Shown: in pieces, positions 20,194 to 31,309 of the stretch
How positions within the stretch are numbered: position 1 is the stretch's first letter
Layout: each line of letters starts with the position of its first letter
Source of the DNA: Diploptera punctata
Lineage: Eukaryota > Arthropoda > Insecta > Blattodea > Blaberidae
Length of the DNA: 64,000 nucleotides
NCBI GenBank assembly: GCA_030220185.1
Contig: JASPKZ010007297.1
Span: forward strand, 1,582,001-1,646,000
Direction of reading: 5' to 3'
The notes under the pieces: model-generated
Seen by the model: the letters and a program-made list of their open reading frames with translations, nothing else
Told to the model about the DNA's origin: nothing
The model's database searches: none
Made by a program: the position numbers and the translations under genes

Positions 20194-20522
20194 CCGTCCA
20201 TAGTAATCCTGCCCGAGGGCAGGTTTTTTACTGCAATCATAGCATTTTCATGCTATGCTTTGCTGCTTTACTAGGGAATTATAGGTGTGGTGGCTTCCCG
20301 TTGCTTTCCACACCGGTGAAGGATGATTATGATAATGATAAGTATAATGATGATGGCCGGATTATTTTCGGGGACCGTTTGGCTCTAAGTTTCCTGACAT
20401 TTGTCTTACACGCGAGGAAAAATCCCGAAAAAACCTCACCCAGGAGCCTGTCTCGATCTGGAATCGAACTCGGGCCCGCTGTGTGACAAGGCACCACGCT
20501 ACTTCAAGACCACAGCGGTGGA

Positions 20523-20523
<1 letters not shown>
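20194..20523 (-). repeat. SINE-A copy inside an ATT array
   Basis: Intact order from 'ccgtccatagtaatcctgcc' to the head 'ccacagcggtggac'. ATT repeats border both ends (20089-20193 and 20524-20583), so the target duplication is ATT repeat and cannot be sized. Confidence 0.9.
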
Positions 20524-20583
<60 letters not shown>

Positions 20584-20584
20584 T
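20524..20584. repeat. (ATT)n microsatellite
   Basis: About 20 ATT units, the right part of the array entered by SINE-A. Confidence 0.93.
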
Positions 20585-21064
20585 ATTATAACTTGAACAA
20601 TTTAGTAAAGTTGGGAGGTCTGTCGATACTTTCCTCTCTCTCGCACGCAGTGTGGTAGTTGCTTGGTAAAATCAATGCCAATGACGTCATTAGACTGTAC
20701 CCTCGCCACATTGCTGATCAGGTCACATATTTCCTCTCAAGACATCATCAAATGAACTCATTACATCCATTTTAATTACACATCAGCAAATTCTGAAGAA
20801 TGAAAAATATTATACATTTTTTAATAACTGATATTCACCGATCCTATCTAGTAGACACCGAAAATGACACGAAAATAAAAATAAACGCCGGAACCGGGAT
20901 TTAAACCGAGACCTCTAACATTATGTGTTAGTGACATAACTACTAATTCACTCAGGCTCCTAGAACAAACATATATGTTTCCTTCCTTATACATGATTCT
21001 CGATTATCAGAGGCAACAGTACGTCGGTCTCACTGCCATCTCGTGGCTTCTAAAAAAGCTCGGA
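20585..21064. other. Mostly unassigned; tRNA-like module at ~20875-20965
   Basis: The complement of 20875-20965 has 'gtgaattagtagttatgtca' (A-box-like), 'ggtttaaatcccggttccgg' (B-box-like) and a T-rich stretch after it. The head resembles other solitary modules here. The rest shows nothing. Confidence 0.4.
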
Positions 21065-21155
21065 ATATGGTATTGAAATAAAACGTGGAAGCTATTTTCA
21101 AAAAAAAAATCAATGAAATTTGACCGTTAGAAGTGGGAATGACCTTCTTGTATTT
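21065..21155 (+). repeat. Helitron-like tandem-unit fragment
   Basis: 'ttgaaataaaacg', 'gaagctattttcaaaaaaa' and 'tgaccgttagaagtgg' match the unit found at 5.1-5.5 and 24.6-25.0 kb. Confidence 0.45.
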
Positions 21156-21178
21156 TACAGCATTATAAAATTGAGGGA

Positions 21179-21470
21179 GCCACCGCTGTGGGTTCAAGGT
21201 AGCGTACTGCCTTGTCACGCAGCGGGCCGGGGTTCGATTCCCGATCGGGACAGGCTCCTGGATAAGGTTTTCTTCGGAGTTTTTCCTCATCTGTAAGACA
21301 AATGTCAGGAAAATCATCCGGCCACCATCATCATCCATATCTTCATCATCATCCTTCACTGGTGTGGAAAGCTACCACACCTACAATTCCCTAGTAAAGC
21401 TGCAAAGCATAGCATGAAAATTCTATGATTCCAGTGAAAGACCTGCCCTCGGGCAGAATACTATGGATAA
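21179..21470 (+). repeat. SINE-A copy (plus orientation)
   Basis: Head 'gccaccgctgtgggttcaag' with a perfect B-box ggttcgattcc, body 'ctcatctgtaagacaaatgt', (ATC)n, and the tail 'gacctgccctcgggcagaat'. There is a deletion in the body (the 'aggcccaaacggtcc' part is missing). Confidence 0.87.
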
Positions 21471-21734
21471 AATTAAAGACGACTGAGGTCTGAGGAACCA
21501 ATTTTATATCTCTTAATTTCTAAAATTAAGTCCCTCATTAATCTATCGAATGTTCGCAAGAACACTTAAAATTATTATGTTCGAAGTTTCTGCAATTTAA
21601 CAAAAGAAAATTATACCACTTGAAAATATCTACTCTAAGAAAAGTTTTAGCTTTTGGAAGGTATGAGCCACTAAGAGTAAAAATCCAATTAGAGAAATAA
21701 TTGAACAGGTGAGCAATTTAAATTAGCTGGGATA

Positions 21735-22230
21735 CAATGTATCATATAGAAAAGGTGAAGACATTAAAAACAAAATAAATAAATTTAATTATATGTGTGG
21801 CACCATAAAACGAAGTCTCAAAGGAACTAGAAAGGGGACACTTTTAAAATTCTATAAAACAATGGTGGTTCCAACACTACTATAAGGGTCTTAACGAAAA
21901 ATCAGGAACGAAGAATAGAAACATCAGAAATGAGGTTTCTGAGGAGTGTGACTGGCTACACAATAACAGATCAAAATCGAAATGAAAATAGGCCTATACG
22001 AAGAGAACTAAATATATTCAAACTATTAGATAGAATTGCACCATACAGAGATGAATGGATGGACCACATCAATCGAATGGATAACAATAGAATTCCGAAA
22101 CAGATTCTTCATTACAAACCACTAGGACGAAGAAATGTTGGAAGACCCAGTATAAGATGGACAGACCAATTCTAACATGAGATCGGAACAGACCAGCAGG
22201 TCTAATCCTTGATGCTGCTCCTGCTGATGA
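21735..22230 (+). pseudogene. LINE-C C-terminal remnant
   Basis: Plus strand: GTIKRSLKGTRKGTLLKFYK, then 'MRFLRSVTGYTITDQNRNEN', LNIFKLLDRIAPYRDEWMDH, INRMDNNRIPKQILHYKPLG and RRNVGRPSIRW (second half open at 21930-22175). It ends near a 'gatgctgctcctgctgatga' tail. Nearly the same copy is at 51.8 kb. The RT core is not present. Confidence 0.8.
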
Positions 22231-22234
22231 CGAT

Positions 22235-23045
22235 GATGAAAATTATATTCCGTAAACCAGCGAAATGGGAACATAAATTTGAGTTGTTGAGGAGTTCCGT
22301 TAGTTTTCACAGTGTCTGCGATATTGAATTGAAATGAGAAAGATAAATGGGTGCTGGGATCAGCTGGGAGCAACCAAAGCCTCGTAGATAAGGAGTTCTG
22401 TTGAGAGCAGTCAATATTCCTTACTGCGTTTTACTTTATATGTTTAGCTCTCTTAAGGGATTTCCTGTGATGTATCAGGTATTGGAACTTATATTGGCTC
22501 TGGGAGAAGGTGCACAAAATGGAAACGTAAATAATTCACAAACCATCACGAACCGAAAATTGAATAGTTGCCCCGAAAAGAGATCTAATTAACAAAAATT
22601 CAAAAGTTGAGTTTTCAATGGATTAGTTATCTATCCGGAGAATATCATGGCATGGTGGATGTAAAAATATCCCTACACTCTTCGAGACCTGTTTTATTTA
22701 TTTTTAAAAGTTGGCTTTCAAGCGAATAGTGATCTATCTATAAGAAAATGGCAGAAGCAGTTAGTCACGTCATGAGTAGCAGTGCAGAAAAATAATTTTT
22801 GCACATGTGCAAATTCATTCCACCACAGTTGCGTGAATTCTATCAGAATCTGAGAGAAAGTGAGTGAAAATAAGAAAGACTCCAGGAATGCAACGAAATA
22901 ATATTAAATGGAAAATAAATATTGAACATTGATTAAGTTAGAACTTTTTCTAACTGAATCAGTGTTAAATATGTATTTTCTATTTTTTATTGTAGCATTT
23001 TTAGTTAAATATCGGTTAGATCATTTTTTCCACTCTATAAAGATG
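22235..23045. other. No recognisable feature
   Basis: No long frame and no repeat that I can place. Two small frames (22122-22373 minus, 22401-22592 plus) look like chance. Confidence 0.4.
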
Positions 23046-23050
23046 GATCT

Positions 23051-23298
23051 GTCCACCGCTGTGGTCTCGGGGTAGCGTGCTGCCTTATCACGCAGCGGGC
23101 CCGGGTTCGATTCCCGGTCGGGACAGTTTTTCTGGGTGAGGTTTTTATCGGGGTTTTTACTCACCTGTAAGACAAATGTCAGGAAAACTTTAAGGCCCAA
23201 ACGGTCCCCGAAATCATATGGCCATCGCAATCATCATCATTCATATTCATCTTAGGTTAAGCTTAGGATTAGGGACTCTCCTGGCGCACCATTATCAA
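23051..23298 (+). repeat. SINE-B copy, tail-truncated
   Basis: Perfect head start gtccaccgctgtggtctcgg and B-box ggttcgattcc, body 'caggaaaactttaaggccca', then the SINE-B tail start 'catattcatcttaggttaag' and 'gggactctcctggcgcacca'. The rest of the tail is absent. Confidence 0.87.
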
Positions 23299-23607
23299 TA
23301 TCAAGTTATTTTGCATTGAAATTTGCTGTATATGTTTCCAATACAATGAGAGATTAAAATGTATATAATATAATAAAGGCAATAGCCTCAAAATGAACAT
23401 TATGCGTTTTTTCTCAACAGTTTCTAGTTTATGGGTCAGATCTATTTTCGGGGAAACCATTCAGTTGTCAAGTGGGAAATTTTCTACACTTTTAAAGTTA
23501 GTGCTGTCCAAACTTAACAATAATTCAGGGAAATTAGGAAATGGCGGAACTGGAACACTAAGAAACAGGAATGAGGTGTAAAAATAAATTAAAAATATGC
23601 TAAACTT

Positions 23608-23822
23608 TTGAAACGCAAGCATAACAGGGACTCTTGTCATCCCAACTTCTCTTAAAAAATGTTAAATTGAAAGAATATACGAGTAATATGGCGATTCTTC
23701 CAGTTATAACCATCTGGATGTGAAACATTCAATACACAATCATAATCTATTGAGTAACACTAAGAAATTGGGGCTGGTTGTAAACATAAATAAAACTAAA
23801 ATATATGTTCACACATAGAAAT
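23608..23822 (+). mobile_element. LINE-A fragments, older copy
   Basis: 23608-23735 matches the post-RT region ('ggactcttgtcatcccaact', 'gttaaattgaaa'). 23735-23822 matches an upstream part ('ctattgagtaacactaagaa'). The order is therefore scrambled. The right edge is the insertion site of a younger LINE-A. Confidence 0.65.
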
Positions 23823-23828
23823 CCATAC

Positions 23829-24380
23829 TTACTTACTTACTCACTGGCACTGTCGAACCCGTAGGTTCATGGCCGCGCGGACATAAGCTCTCCATACGTC
23901 CCTATCCTGAGCTAATGATTTCCAATCATTCCCTGTATAATCTACTTCCCTCAAATCATAGTTACTGTTATTCTCCCACCTCATTCTTGGTCTACCAACT
24001 GGGCGTTTTTCCTCTGGCTTTCCTACAAGAAGCTTCCATACAAGTCTTTCATTCCCCATACGTGCAACATGTCCTGCCTATCGCAGTCTATGAGACTTAA
24101 CTGTTCTTATTATATCTGGCTTCCTATAAAGACCATATAGTTCATTGTTATTTAGTCTTCTCCATTCACCTGTTTGTTCATCTCTCTTTGGTCCAAAAAT
24201 TTTCCTAAGTACTTTATTCTCAAATACTTGTAATCTCCTTTCCTCCCTTAAAGTAAGAGTCCATGTTTCGCACCCATATAATATAACTGGTAGAATAATA
24301 GTTTTATATATTTTCAGTTTAACTTTTTTGAAAGGAGTTGGGACATCAAAAGTCTCTGCAATGCATAATAGCACGCATTA
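23829..24380 (-). mobile_element. LINE-A insertion with 13 bp TSD
   Basis: 5'-truncated LINE-A in minus orientation, from 'LKIYKTIILPVILYGCETWT' (frame 24078-24374) to MRWENNSNYDLREVDYTGND and DVWRAYVRAAMNLRVR (frame 23841-24059). The 3' tail is the (TAAG)n-type run at 23829-23840. The duplication tagaaatccatac sits at 23816-23828 and 24381-24393, so truncation at the 5' end and the exact 3' end are both defined. It was inserted into an older LINE-A fragment. Confidence 0.9.
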
Positions 24381-24399
24381 TAGAAATCCATACACTGTA

Positions 24400-25018
24400 T
24401 ATAAATGAATGAGGGCCTATGTATGTTTGTTTGTCGTTTATAGTCTTCCCGTATTCGTGAAAAATTGTATATAGGTCTACAGGTTTTCAGATGCGGCATG
24501 TGTTTAGCCGTTATTTATTATGTTCTAAAATCATTAGGTGTAGGAGTTCACCTGACGCGAAAACTTAAAAATTGCTCTAGCAGTCACATTTTTCGATGTT
24601 TCACAACGAAACTTAATATATCCTATTAAAATAAATAAGGTAGGCATTATACAAAAATGAGCGAAATCGGACAATTAAAAGTTGAGGTTTACCTGAAATC
24701 CGAAATCAAAAACTGCCTAAACGACTGGAACGATTTTGATGAAACTTTTTGTGGTTTTTGAGTGGGCCCGTGTATGGCTTAGATTGACAATTGGACCCTA
24801 TAAAACTATTAGGTGTAGGAGTTCACCTGAAGTGAAAATTTAAAAATCGCTCTACCAGTCACAATTTTCGATGTTTCACAAACGAAACTCAATATATCCT
24901 ATTAAAATAAATCGAGGTAGGTATTATCCAAGAATGAGCGAAGTCATACAATCAGAAGTAGAGGTTTACTTGAAATCCAAAATTAAAAACTGCCTTAACG
25001 ACTGCACCAATTTTCACG

Positions 25019-25056
<38 letters not shown>

Positions 25057-25350
25057 AGTGGGTCCCTGTATGGTTTAGATTCACAAGTGGACCCGGTAAA
25101 TGGCGCTGCAATCGGGCTGTAAGATTTTTTATGTCAAAAGTGTAGTCATCTGCATTACCGACATATTCCACGTGTCTAGAAAGTGACGTCATAATGCAAA
25201 GCTTCTCGGGCCACAACAGATGATGAGTTTTTTTTGCGAACTTATTAATTAATTAATTTTACGGTAAAAAAATAACTTATATTTTTATCTTCCGGCCCTG
25301 AAACGAGGATTGAACGTTCGAGCAGGACAACATCTACCGGGTCCGCTAGT
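24400..25350 (+). mobile_element. Helitron-like element with ~275 bp tandem units
   Basis: Starts around 'tgtatataaatgaatgaggg', with 'gtatgtttgtttgtcg'. Three units marked by 'aggtgtaggagttcacctga' (24536, 24811) are 275 bp apart. It ends 'atctaccgggtccgctagt', a terminus resembling insect Helitron ends. A (GT)n run (25022-25053) interrupts the third unit. No coding. Confidence 0.5.
25022..25053. repeat. (GT)n microsatellite
   Basis: Sixteen or so GT units inside the Helitron-like tandem region; unit 1 at 5.25 kb has only 'gtgtgtgt' at the same place, so the array expanded in this copy. Confidence 0.9.
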
Positions 25351-25486
25351 ACATTATATAATGGAAATAAACGTTAATGACAAAACATCCTGTATGTCAT
25401 TGTCGATGTCTACTGTAAGGTCTTTCATAAATTACGAAATTTTTAGGAATGTAATAATTTTATCTTCATATACTTCCCTATAAGGG

Positions 25487-25965
25487 TGATCCAAGCGTAC
25501 CACATGCATCCACTATGAACCGCAGTTTGGTCTGGTTTATGGACAGATGGTCTGATCAGCCCTTCTTTTTTGAAGATTTAGGCGGTAATGCAGTAACAGT
25601 TGACGGTGAGCGTTATCGTGAAATGGCCAGAAACAAATTATGGCCTTCTCTGAGTGAAGTGGGTAGGATATCACATCCCGCGAGACAGAAACCCAACTCT
25701 ATGAAAAATTCCCTCGGCCTGTGATCTCAATTCGTGGCGACTTGGAATGGCCTCCGAGATCTTGTGACCTTACTCCATGTCACTTATTTTTATGATGTTA
25801 TGTGAAGTCCAAAGTCTATGTGAACAAACCACAAACAGTTCTCCAACTTAAGTAAGGAATTCAACGTGCCATCGACGACATGAACAGAGATGTCTGTGAA
25901 AGGGTCACCATGAACTTCATAGATCGAGTATCTGCGTGCCGAGACAGGGGAAGTGGACATATAAC
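25487..25965 (+). pseudogene. Mariner-like transposase C-terminal remnant
   Basis: Plus frames read DQPFFFEDLGGNAVTVDGER then RYREMARNKLWPSLSEVG (within 25515-25724), later LEWPPRSCDLTPCHLFL, 'YVKSKVYVNKPQTV', and IQRAIDDMNRDVCERVTMNF. The 'PPRS.DLTP' block holds the third catalytic Asp of Tc1/mariner DDE transposases. The D2 block is lost and there are stops and frameshifts. No terminal repeats are visible; a LINE-A copy begins directly at the right. Confidence 0.75.
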
Positions 25966-25966
25966 T

Positions 25967-26552
25967 AACTCACTCACTGGTTCTTTCGAACCCATAGGTC
26001 CATAGCTGCGCGGACATAACCACACCATACATCCCAATCCTGAGCTAATGTTTTACAATTATCCTCTGTATAATCTTCTTCCATCAAATCATGGTTAATG
26101 TTATTCTCCCACCTCATTAGTGGTCTACCAATTGGGCACTTTTCCTCTGGTTTTCCTATAAGTAACTTCCGTGTACCTGTTTCATTCTCCATTCGTGCCA
26201 CATGTCATGCCCATCGCAATCCACGAGACTTAACTATTCTTATTATATCTGGCTTGTATTCTCAAATGGTACTCGTAATCTTCTTTCCTCTCTTAAAGTA
26301 AGAGTCTATGTTTCGGATCCATGTAATATAACTGAGTGAGGAACAGTTTTATTTATTTTTAGTTTAACATTTTTTGAAAGGTGTTCGGATTGCAAGAGCC
26401 CCTGTAATACGTAGTAGAATGCATTTTCAGAATTGAGCCTATGTTTAATTTCTCTTTCCGGTTTATAATTACTGTTCCTAGGTATTTGAATTCAGCCACT
26501 TCTTCAAAATTTTCCTCATTTGTTATTAACTGTCCATTTCCATTATAGGCCT
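25967..26552 (-). mobile_element. LINE-A, 5'-truncated copy
   Basis: Minus strand, frame 25974-26201 carries ARMENETGTRKLLIGKPEEK and RWENNINHDLMEEDYTEDN. It extends upstream to 'EEVAEFKYLGTVI' and 'NGNGQLITNEE' (26552). The 3' tail 'aactaactcactcactgg' is on the left. Confidence 0.82.
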
Positions 26553-26565
26553 ATAATGCACTAAC

Positions 26566-27520
26566 TAATACCCGGCGTGTGCTGCTAGGCATAAATAAAT
26601 AAAAATTAATGTGTTTTTATGTTTAATTGAATAAGCGAAAGGAAAGATAACTATAAATTTATATCGTAATTGTCCACCGCTGTGGTCTCGGGGTAGCGTG
26701 CTACCTTGTCACGCAGCCGGGCCCGGGTTCGATTCCCGGTCGGGACAGACTGAGGTTTTTTCGGGGTTTTTCCTCACCTGTAAGATAAATGTCAGGAAGC
26801 TTAGGGCCCAATGATCACCGAAAATCATCTGGCCATCATCCTTATCATTATCATCATCCTTCACCGGCGTGGAAAGCAACGGGAAGCTTCCACACCTATA
26901 ATTCCCTAGTAAAGCTGCAAAGCATAGCATGAAGATGCTATGATTGCAGTGAAAGACCTGCCCTCGGGCAGAATTACTATAAATAAAAATATCGTAATTA
27001 TTTTTAGATACCCCGTACTGATTACACGACGTTGCCCGGGAATCTATTTAGGCTATCCTGATCTTCTTGACATAAATGAGCTGAAAGACAAAATTCGTTA
27101 TTATGAGTTATCCGCAAAAGAATACCAGCCGTGCGTTGCTACGCTTGCCCGGGAATCTACTTATCCCGATCTTCTTGGCATCAATGAAAAACAAAAATGG
27201 TTGTTGTGAGTTATCCGTAAAAGATAAACATATGCTGTCCGGGACTTTTTTGTAGAGTTTTTTGAGACATTCAATTCTGTGTACATTAATTTTATGTATT
27301 TGTTATGGTTTAGGCAGCGTAAGCCATTTAAGAGTTCAAAATCTACTTTCTTCACGTTTTTCACCACAATGGGTGATTTTTTAGGGTTGAAGGAGTTGAG
27401 TATTAGAACTCTCTTATAGCCTAAAACCTTCCCGAGAAATTCCTGAACATCATGAAAAATGCCCCATAACAATTGAATGAAGGTTTGGTAGCGCAAAAAA
27501 AGGACAGACAGACATTCTAA
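26566..27520 (-). mobile_element. Helitron-like element interrupted by SINE-A
   Basis: The complement of 26566-26600 is the terminal motif 'ttatgcctagcagcacacgc' and 'cgggtattagt', like 58.9 kb. After the SINE, 'acgttgcccgggaatctatt' and 'tgcttgcccgggaatctac' complement the 58.55-58.65 kb blocks. The far end 'aggacagacagacattc' complements the start of the family. No coding frame. Confidence 0.6.
26672..26988 (+). repeat. SINE-A copy with 11 bp exact TSD
   Basis: Head gtccaccgctgtggtctcgg and B-box ggttcgattcc, tail 'gacctgccctcgggcagaat'. The duplication atatcgtaatt lies at 26661-26671 and 26989-26999, inside the Helitron-like element. A short extra 'aaataaaa' ends the tail. Confidence 0.92.
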
Positions 27521-28278
27521 AGGCCAACATGCACACACTATTGAGTAACATTAAGAAATTGGGACTGGAAGTAAATATCAATTAAACTAAATATATGTTC
27601 ACAAATAGAAATGCATCATATAATAGAAATGGACAGCTAATGACAAGTGAGAAAAAAAATTGAGGAAGTGGCTGAATTCAAATACCTAGGAACAATAATC
27701 ACAAATAGGAATGATATGACAAAGAAATTGAACATAGGCTCAATTCTGGAAATACGTGCTATTGTGCATTACAAAGACTCTTGATGTCCCAACTCTTTCA
27801 AAAAAACGTTAAACTGAATTATTCTACCAGTTATATTATATGGATGCGAAACATGGACTCTTACTTTTAGGGGATGAAAGGAGATTACAAGTATTTGAGA
27901 ATAAAGTGCTTAGGAAAATGTTTGGACCAAAGAGAGATGAACAAACAGGTGAATAGAGAAGACTACATAACAGTGAACTACATGGTCTTTATAGGAAGCC
28001 AGATATAATAAGAACAGTTAAGTCTCGTAGACTGCGATGGGCAGGATATGTGGCACGTATGGGGAATGAAATACTTGCATGGAAGCTTCTTGTAGGAAAG
28101 CCAGAGGGAAAACGCCCAGTTGGTAGACCAAGAATGAGGTGGGAGAATAACATTAACTATGATTTGAGGGAAGTAGATTATACAGGGAACGATTGGAAAA
28201 CATTAGCTCAGGATAGGGATTCATGGAGAGCTTATGTCCGCGAACCTAAGGGTTCGATAGTGTCAGTGAGTGAGTTAG
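27521..28278 (+). mobile_element. LINE-A, 5'-truncated copy
   Basis: Starts in the RT motif D region ('ctattgagtaacattaagaa', LGLEVNIN), passes 'EVAEFKYLGTIITNRND' and 'LRKMFGPKRDEQTGE', and ends with ARMGNEILAWKLLVGKPEGK and NDWKTLAQDRDSWRAYV (28050-28286). One deletion removes the 'RAAMNL' codons. The tail 'cagtgagtgagttag' ends it. Confidence 0.85.
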
Positions 28279-29055
28279 AGTCTTGAAAATATATTTAGTT
28301 GTCTGATATAATTTTTTGCTCTTAAATATGAGTGTATATAGATGAATATAAAAACAAAAAATTCTATGCATTTTTGACTCAATTATTGCATTTTTTAAAT
28401 TGCGTAATATATGAGAGACCCTTTAGAAAGGATCGGTAAAATATATAAAAAAATTCAAAAATATTTTAATGAGAACAACCTCAACAGGTTTTCGCGAATA
28501 AAATAATAACTACAATGCTTCATTGTAGGCATCTTGTGTATGTAGATGAAGGGGAAGAGTCAAGTACACAATGTTCTAATTGAAACTTGTTCTCAACTCA
28601 TTTACCGCCTGAAGACGTGGTTTGTTCCTAACTAAAATACAACATTGTTCTTCAACATAGACTTTATTGTAATTGAACATAAATACAGGAAGGATGGCAC
28701 ATTCTGCTAGCGGCTTTCTCAATAATCTCACTTCTAATTGTCGCAGAAATCTTATGTCTGTGAGGAATTATTTGCCGAATTTCGAATAAATGTATCCGTT
28801 GTTTTTATGAAAACATTTTGGAAAGATTTTTGTAAATCGAAGTTTGTTGGTCTGTTGTCAGCTTACTGTTCATTTTTTCGTATCCATATCTATATATTGA
28901 TACGTGAAGAGAAATCTTTGTACCCCGATTTTGAGCAGATTGCTCGCACGGAGGAGTGTGATATTTGGCGTAATTAAAGTTCATATAGGGAAGGAGTGCA
29001 AAAAAATATAATTTATGTATAATATGTGTTACAAATAAATTAAATTAAACAAAAT
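28279..29055. other. Unassigned; small open frame 28738-28977
   Basis: The plus frame of 79 codons (starts MSQKSYVCEELFAEFRINV) has no domain or motif that I recognise and no codon or splice support. Coding status is unknown. Confidence 0.3.
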
Positions 29056-29505
29056 AAAATAAATTGTCTCTAAGGAAAAAATCCAAGGAGCAAGTCCTCC
29101 GGGAGGTATTACGAGAAAGATCCCAGTAATAAGTTGGATTACTAAACATAATCCTAATAAAGATCCAAAATTTCATCATCTTCTAATATTGGATGGGGAA
29201 GGGAGGTCAATTAAAGCGTTATTAACAATTTTGAGTAATGGATGGTTAATTCGTGACTTTAAGCCGTGGGACCCGAGTCTGAAGATGTTCAGGCTCGTAA
29301 AAGATCCTTAAGCCTGAAAGAAAAGGCCTCTAAGCAAAATTACCGAATTTTCCCGTCCTAGTACTACCTTGGCTTCCTAGATGTCAGTATGAGGCGGAAC
29401 GCTGACCACGGACCACTCAAATGAAATCTATACGAAAACAAGTGTAACTAAATTAGTACGGTTCAAATTCTTCCCTGTAGGGGGAGAGCGCCTAAATCTC
29501 TGTTA
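29056..29505 (+). repeat. SINE-F copy, rearranged
   Basis: Blocks 'gcaagtcctccgggaggtat', 'gtgggacccgagtctgaaga', 'tcaggctcgtaaaagatcct', 'taccttggcttcctagatgt' and 'cccgagtctgaag' match 5.6 and 12.8 kb. About 120 bp of unrelated sequence separates the first two blocks. Confidence 0.6.
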
Positions 29506-29689
29506 AGGGAAACATGGGCTTACAAGACAAGTCTCTAAGGAATTTATCGACGGTAGGCAATGAAAACATCGTAACTCCTTCAGTCATTGAAAACCACATA
29601 ACTTCAGTAACCAGCACAGAAATATGTGATGCATAACCTGTTGAGAACACGGACTACAAATTTATTAATGACTTGATTTGCATTCTTTG

Positions 29690-30334
29690 TTAATATTTGT
29701 CGGAACTATTGCTTGTCAATTGTCATAATTATTTAAAACAGTTGTTTGTTTCTCCTGTAAAAATTATCAAAATGGAGTTACGAGGTTTTCATTGCCAGCA
29801 ATCGATATGTGCATTACGCATTAATTTGTGTACTCATTCATTTGTTTACCTTCATACTGAAAGTGCATTGGTGCATAAAGAAAATTGTGCAGCAGCAATG
29901 TGAATTGACTTACTCTCGCGTATTTATTATTAGTGGTTTTAAAAAAGTGAGTATATTCTATTATTTAAATTAAAATTAAACCCTGTTTAATCTTAGTTTA
30001 AGTAATTTCACTACTTTTTTATATTTAGATATTCGCACCTACTTCCATTATGCCTCGACATAGAACATTGACGGGTCGGAGTAAGAGACAAAGAAGAAGG
30101 GATAAGTTATATTTTCCCGTACACATAACAATAGGCCAAATGAAAATTTAAATAGTATACAAATGTCAAATGACACGTTATTGTTTTTAAACATGGCTTA
30201 GCCAAGCTATACCATATATTTCCTATCTTTCGTATTTTTAAAATAAGTCGTAAATTAATGCATAATGACGTATTTGTGACAAACTTAAAAAATTAATGAA
30301 TTGTGGTCGAATTCGACCGCTGGGCGACCACTAG
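29690..30334 (+). mobile_element. Candidate Helitron remnant with structured 3' end
   Basis: The right end has a 14 bp palindrome ggtcgaattcgacc (30305-30318), 12 further bases, then CTAG (30331-30334) followed by T. This is the layout described for Helitron 3' ends (hairpin, short gap, CTRR, insertion before T). Upstream on the same strand is a short Arg-rich frame at 30050. The left end is not defined, so 29690 is a nominal limit. There is no Rep or helicase domain. Confidence 0.45.
30050..30151 (+). pseudogene. Short basic N-terminal peptide, possibly Helitron-encoded
   Basis: Thirty-three codons starting MPRHRTLTGRSKRQRRRDKL, preceded by a plausible intron: donor 'gtgagt' at 29947 and acceptor 'tatttag' ending at 30028, with a pyrimidine-rich 'ctactttttt' before it. 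Proteins of arthropod Helitrons often begin with a short MPR-type, Arg-rich segment; that comparison is from general knowledge and unverified. The frame stops soon after, so the rest of the protein is lost. Confidence 0.3.
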
Positions 30335-30339
30335 TTATA

Positions 30340-31065
30340 ATAAAATGCTTTGAAACAATATTTTGTTTTTGGTTATTATAATGCAAACATTCAAAATCTT
30401 CAATGAGACCTTCGATGTCCTGTTCTACTTCTGGAAGAACCCATAACTGTAACATTCTAGGTACGAATTATCTGTGACTGCCGCCTAAAAAAAAAAAAAA
30501 ACGGATCTGCACCCACTGGATGGTTCAACACTTAATCTTCTTCTAAAATTGCGTTGTACAGTAACAGCAGACTGGGATATCTGAAAATCTATCACACAAA
30601 ATGCCCTCCTGTCTTCGTTTGCAACTTTTTTTCTGTTATATCGTCTCCTAGCAACGAAATTAATAAATATGCTACAGGTTCACTGACAAAAAAAAATGAA
30701 TTAATTTTTTCCATTGATATCAATATGATGTTTCCATTCAAGTTTATAATCGGAAAGAGCATTTATAGTAACACTATATTATTATCGATGTGGATGGAAG
30801 ATAAATGTTAAAAGAACATTATTTTTTCTAGGTACGTCAATATGTTACAAAGGTTGGAGGAGACATAAATTATAATGATGTTAGAACGCTCCACAGGGAA
30901 CAAAGGAGGCAGCAGTTTTATGAAATTTATTCAGCTATTCTGTCATCTAATGACGTCACAATCTAATAACTCGTTTTCCTTCCAAGTTAATCAACTTATT
31001 TCAAGTAATAAACTACATCGACCTTAAATCTCGTTTCCAGCTTGAAGATTTGTTAGGAAATAACT
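30340..31065. other. No recognisable feature
   Basis: One 85-codon plus frame (30554-30811) without recognisable motifs; composition suggests chance. No repeat family placed. Confidence 0.4.
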
Positions 31066-31069
31066 AATT

Positions 31070-31265
31070 AACTAACTCACTGGCACTATCAAACTCGTAG
31101 ATTCAAGGCAGCGAGGACATAAGCTCTCCATTTATCCCTATCCTGACCTAATATTTTCCAATCATGACCTGTGTAATACACTCTCCTCAAATGATGGTTA
31201 ATGTTATTCTCCCACTGGGAGCTTTCCCACAAATTGAAGATTCTTATAAATAATTAAAATAATAC
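31070..31265 (-). mobile_element. LINE-A 3' fragment
   Basis: Complement of the C-terminal end: 'actaactcactggcactatc', 'cattaatgttattctcccac'-type blocks (NNINYDLR region). It stops abruptly at 'tgggagctttcccac'. Confidence 0.75.
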
Positions 31266-31309
31266 TAATTTAATCCGTATTTTAAAATGTTGCATGCCAA
31301 TTTTAGATG

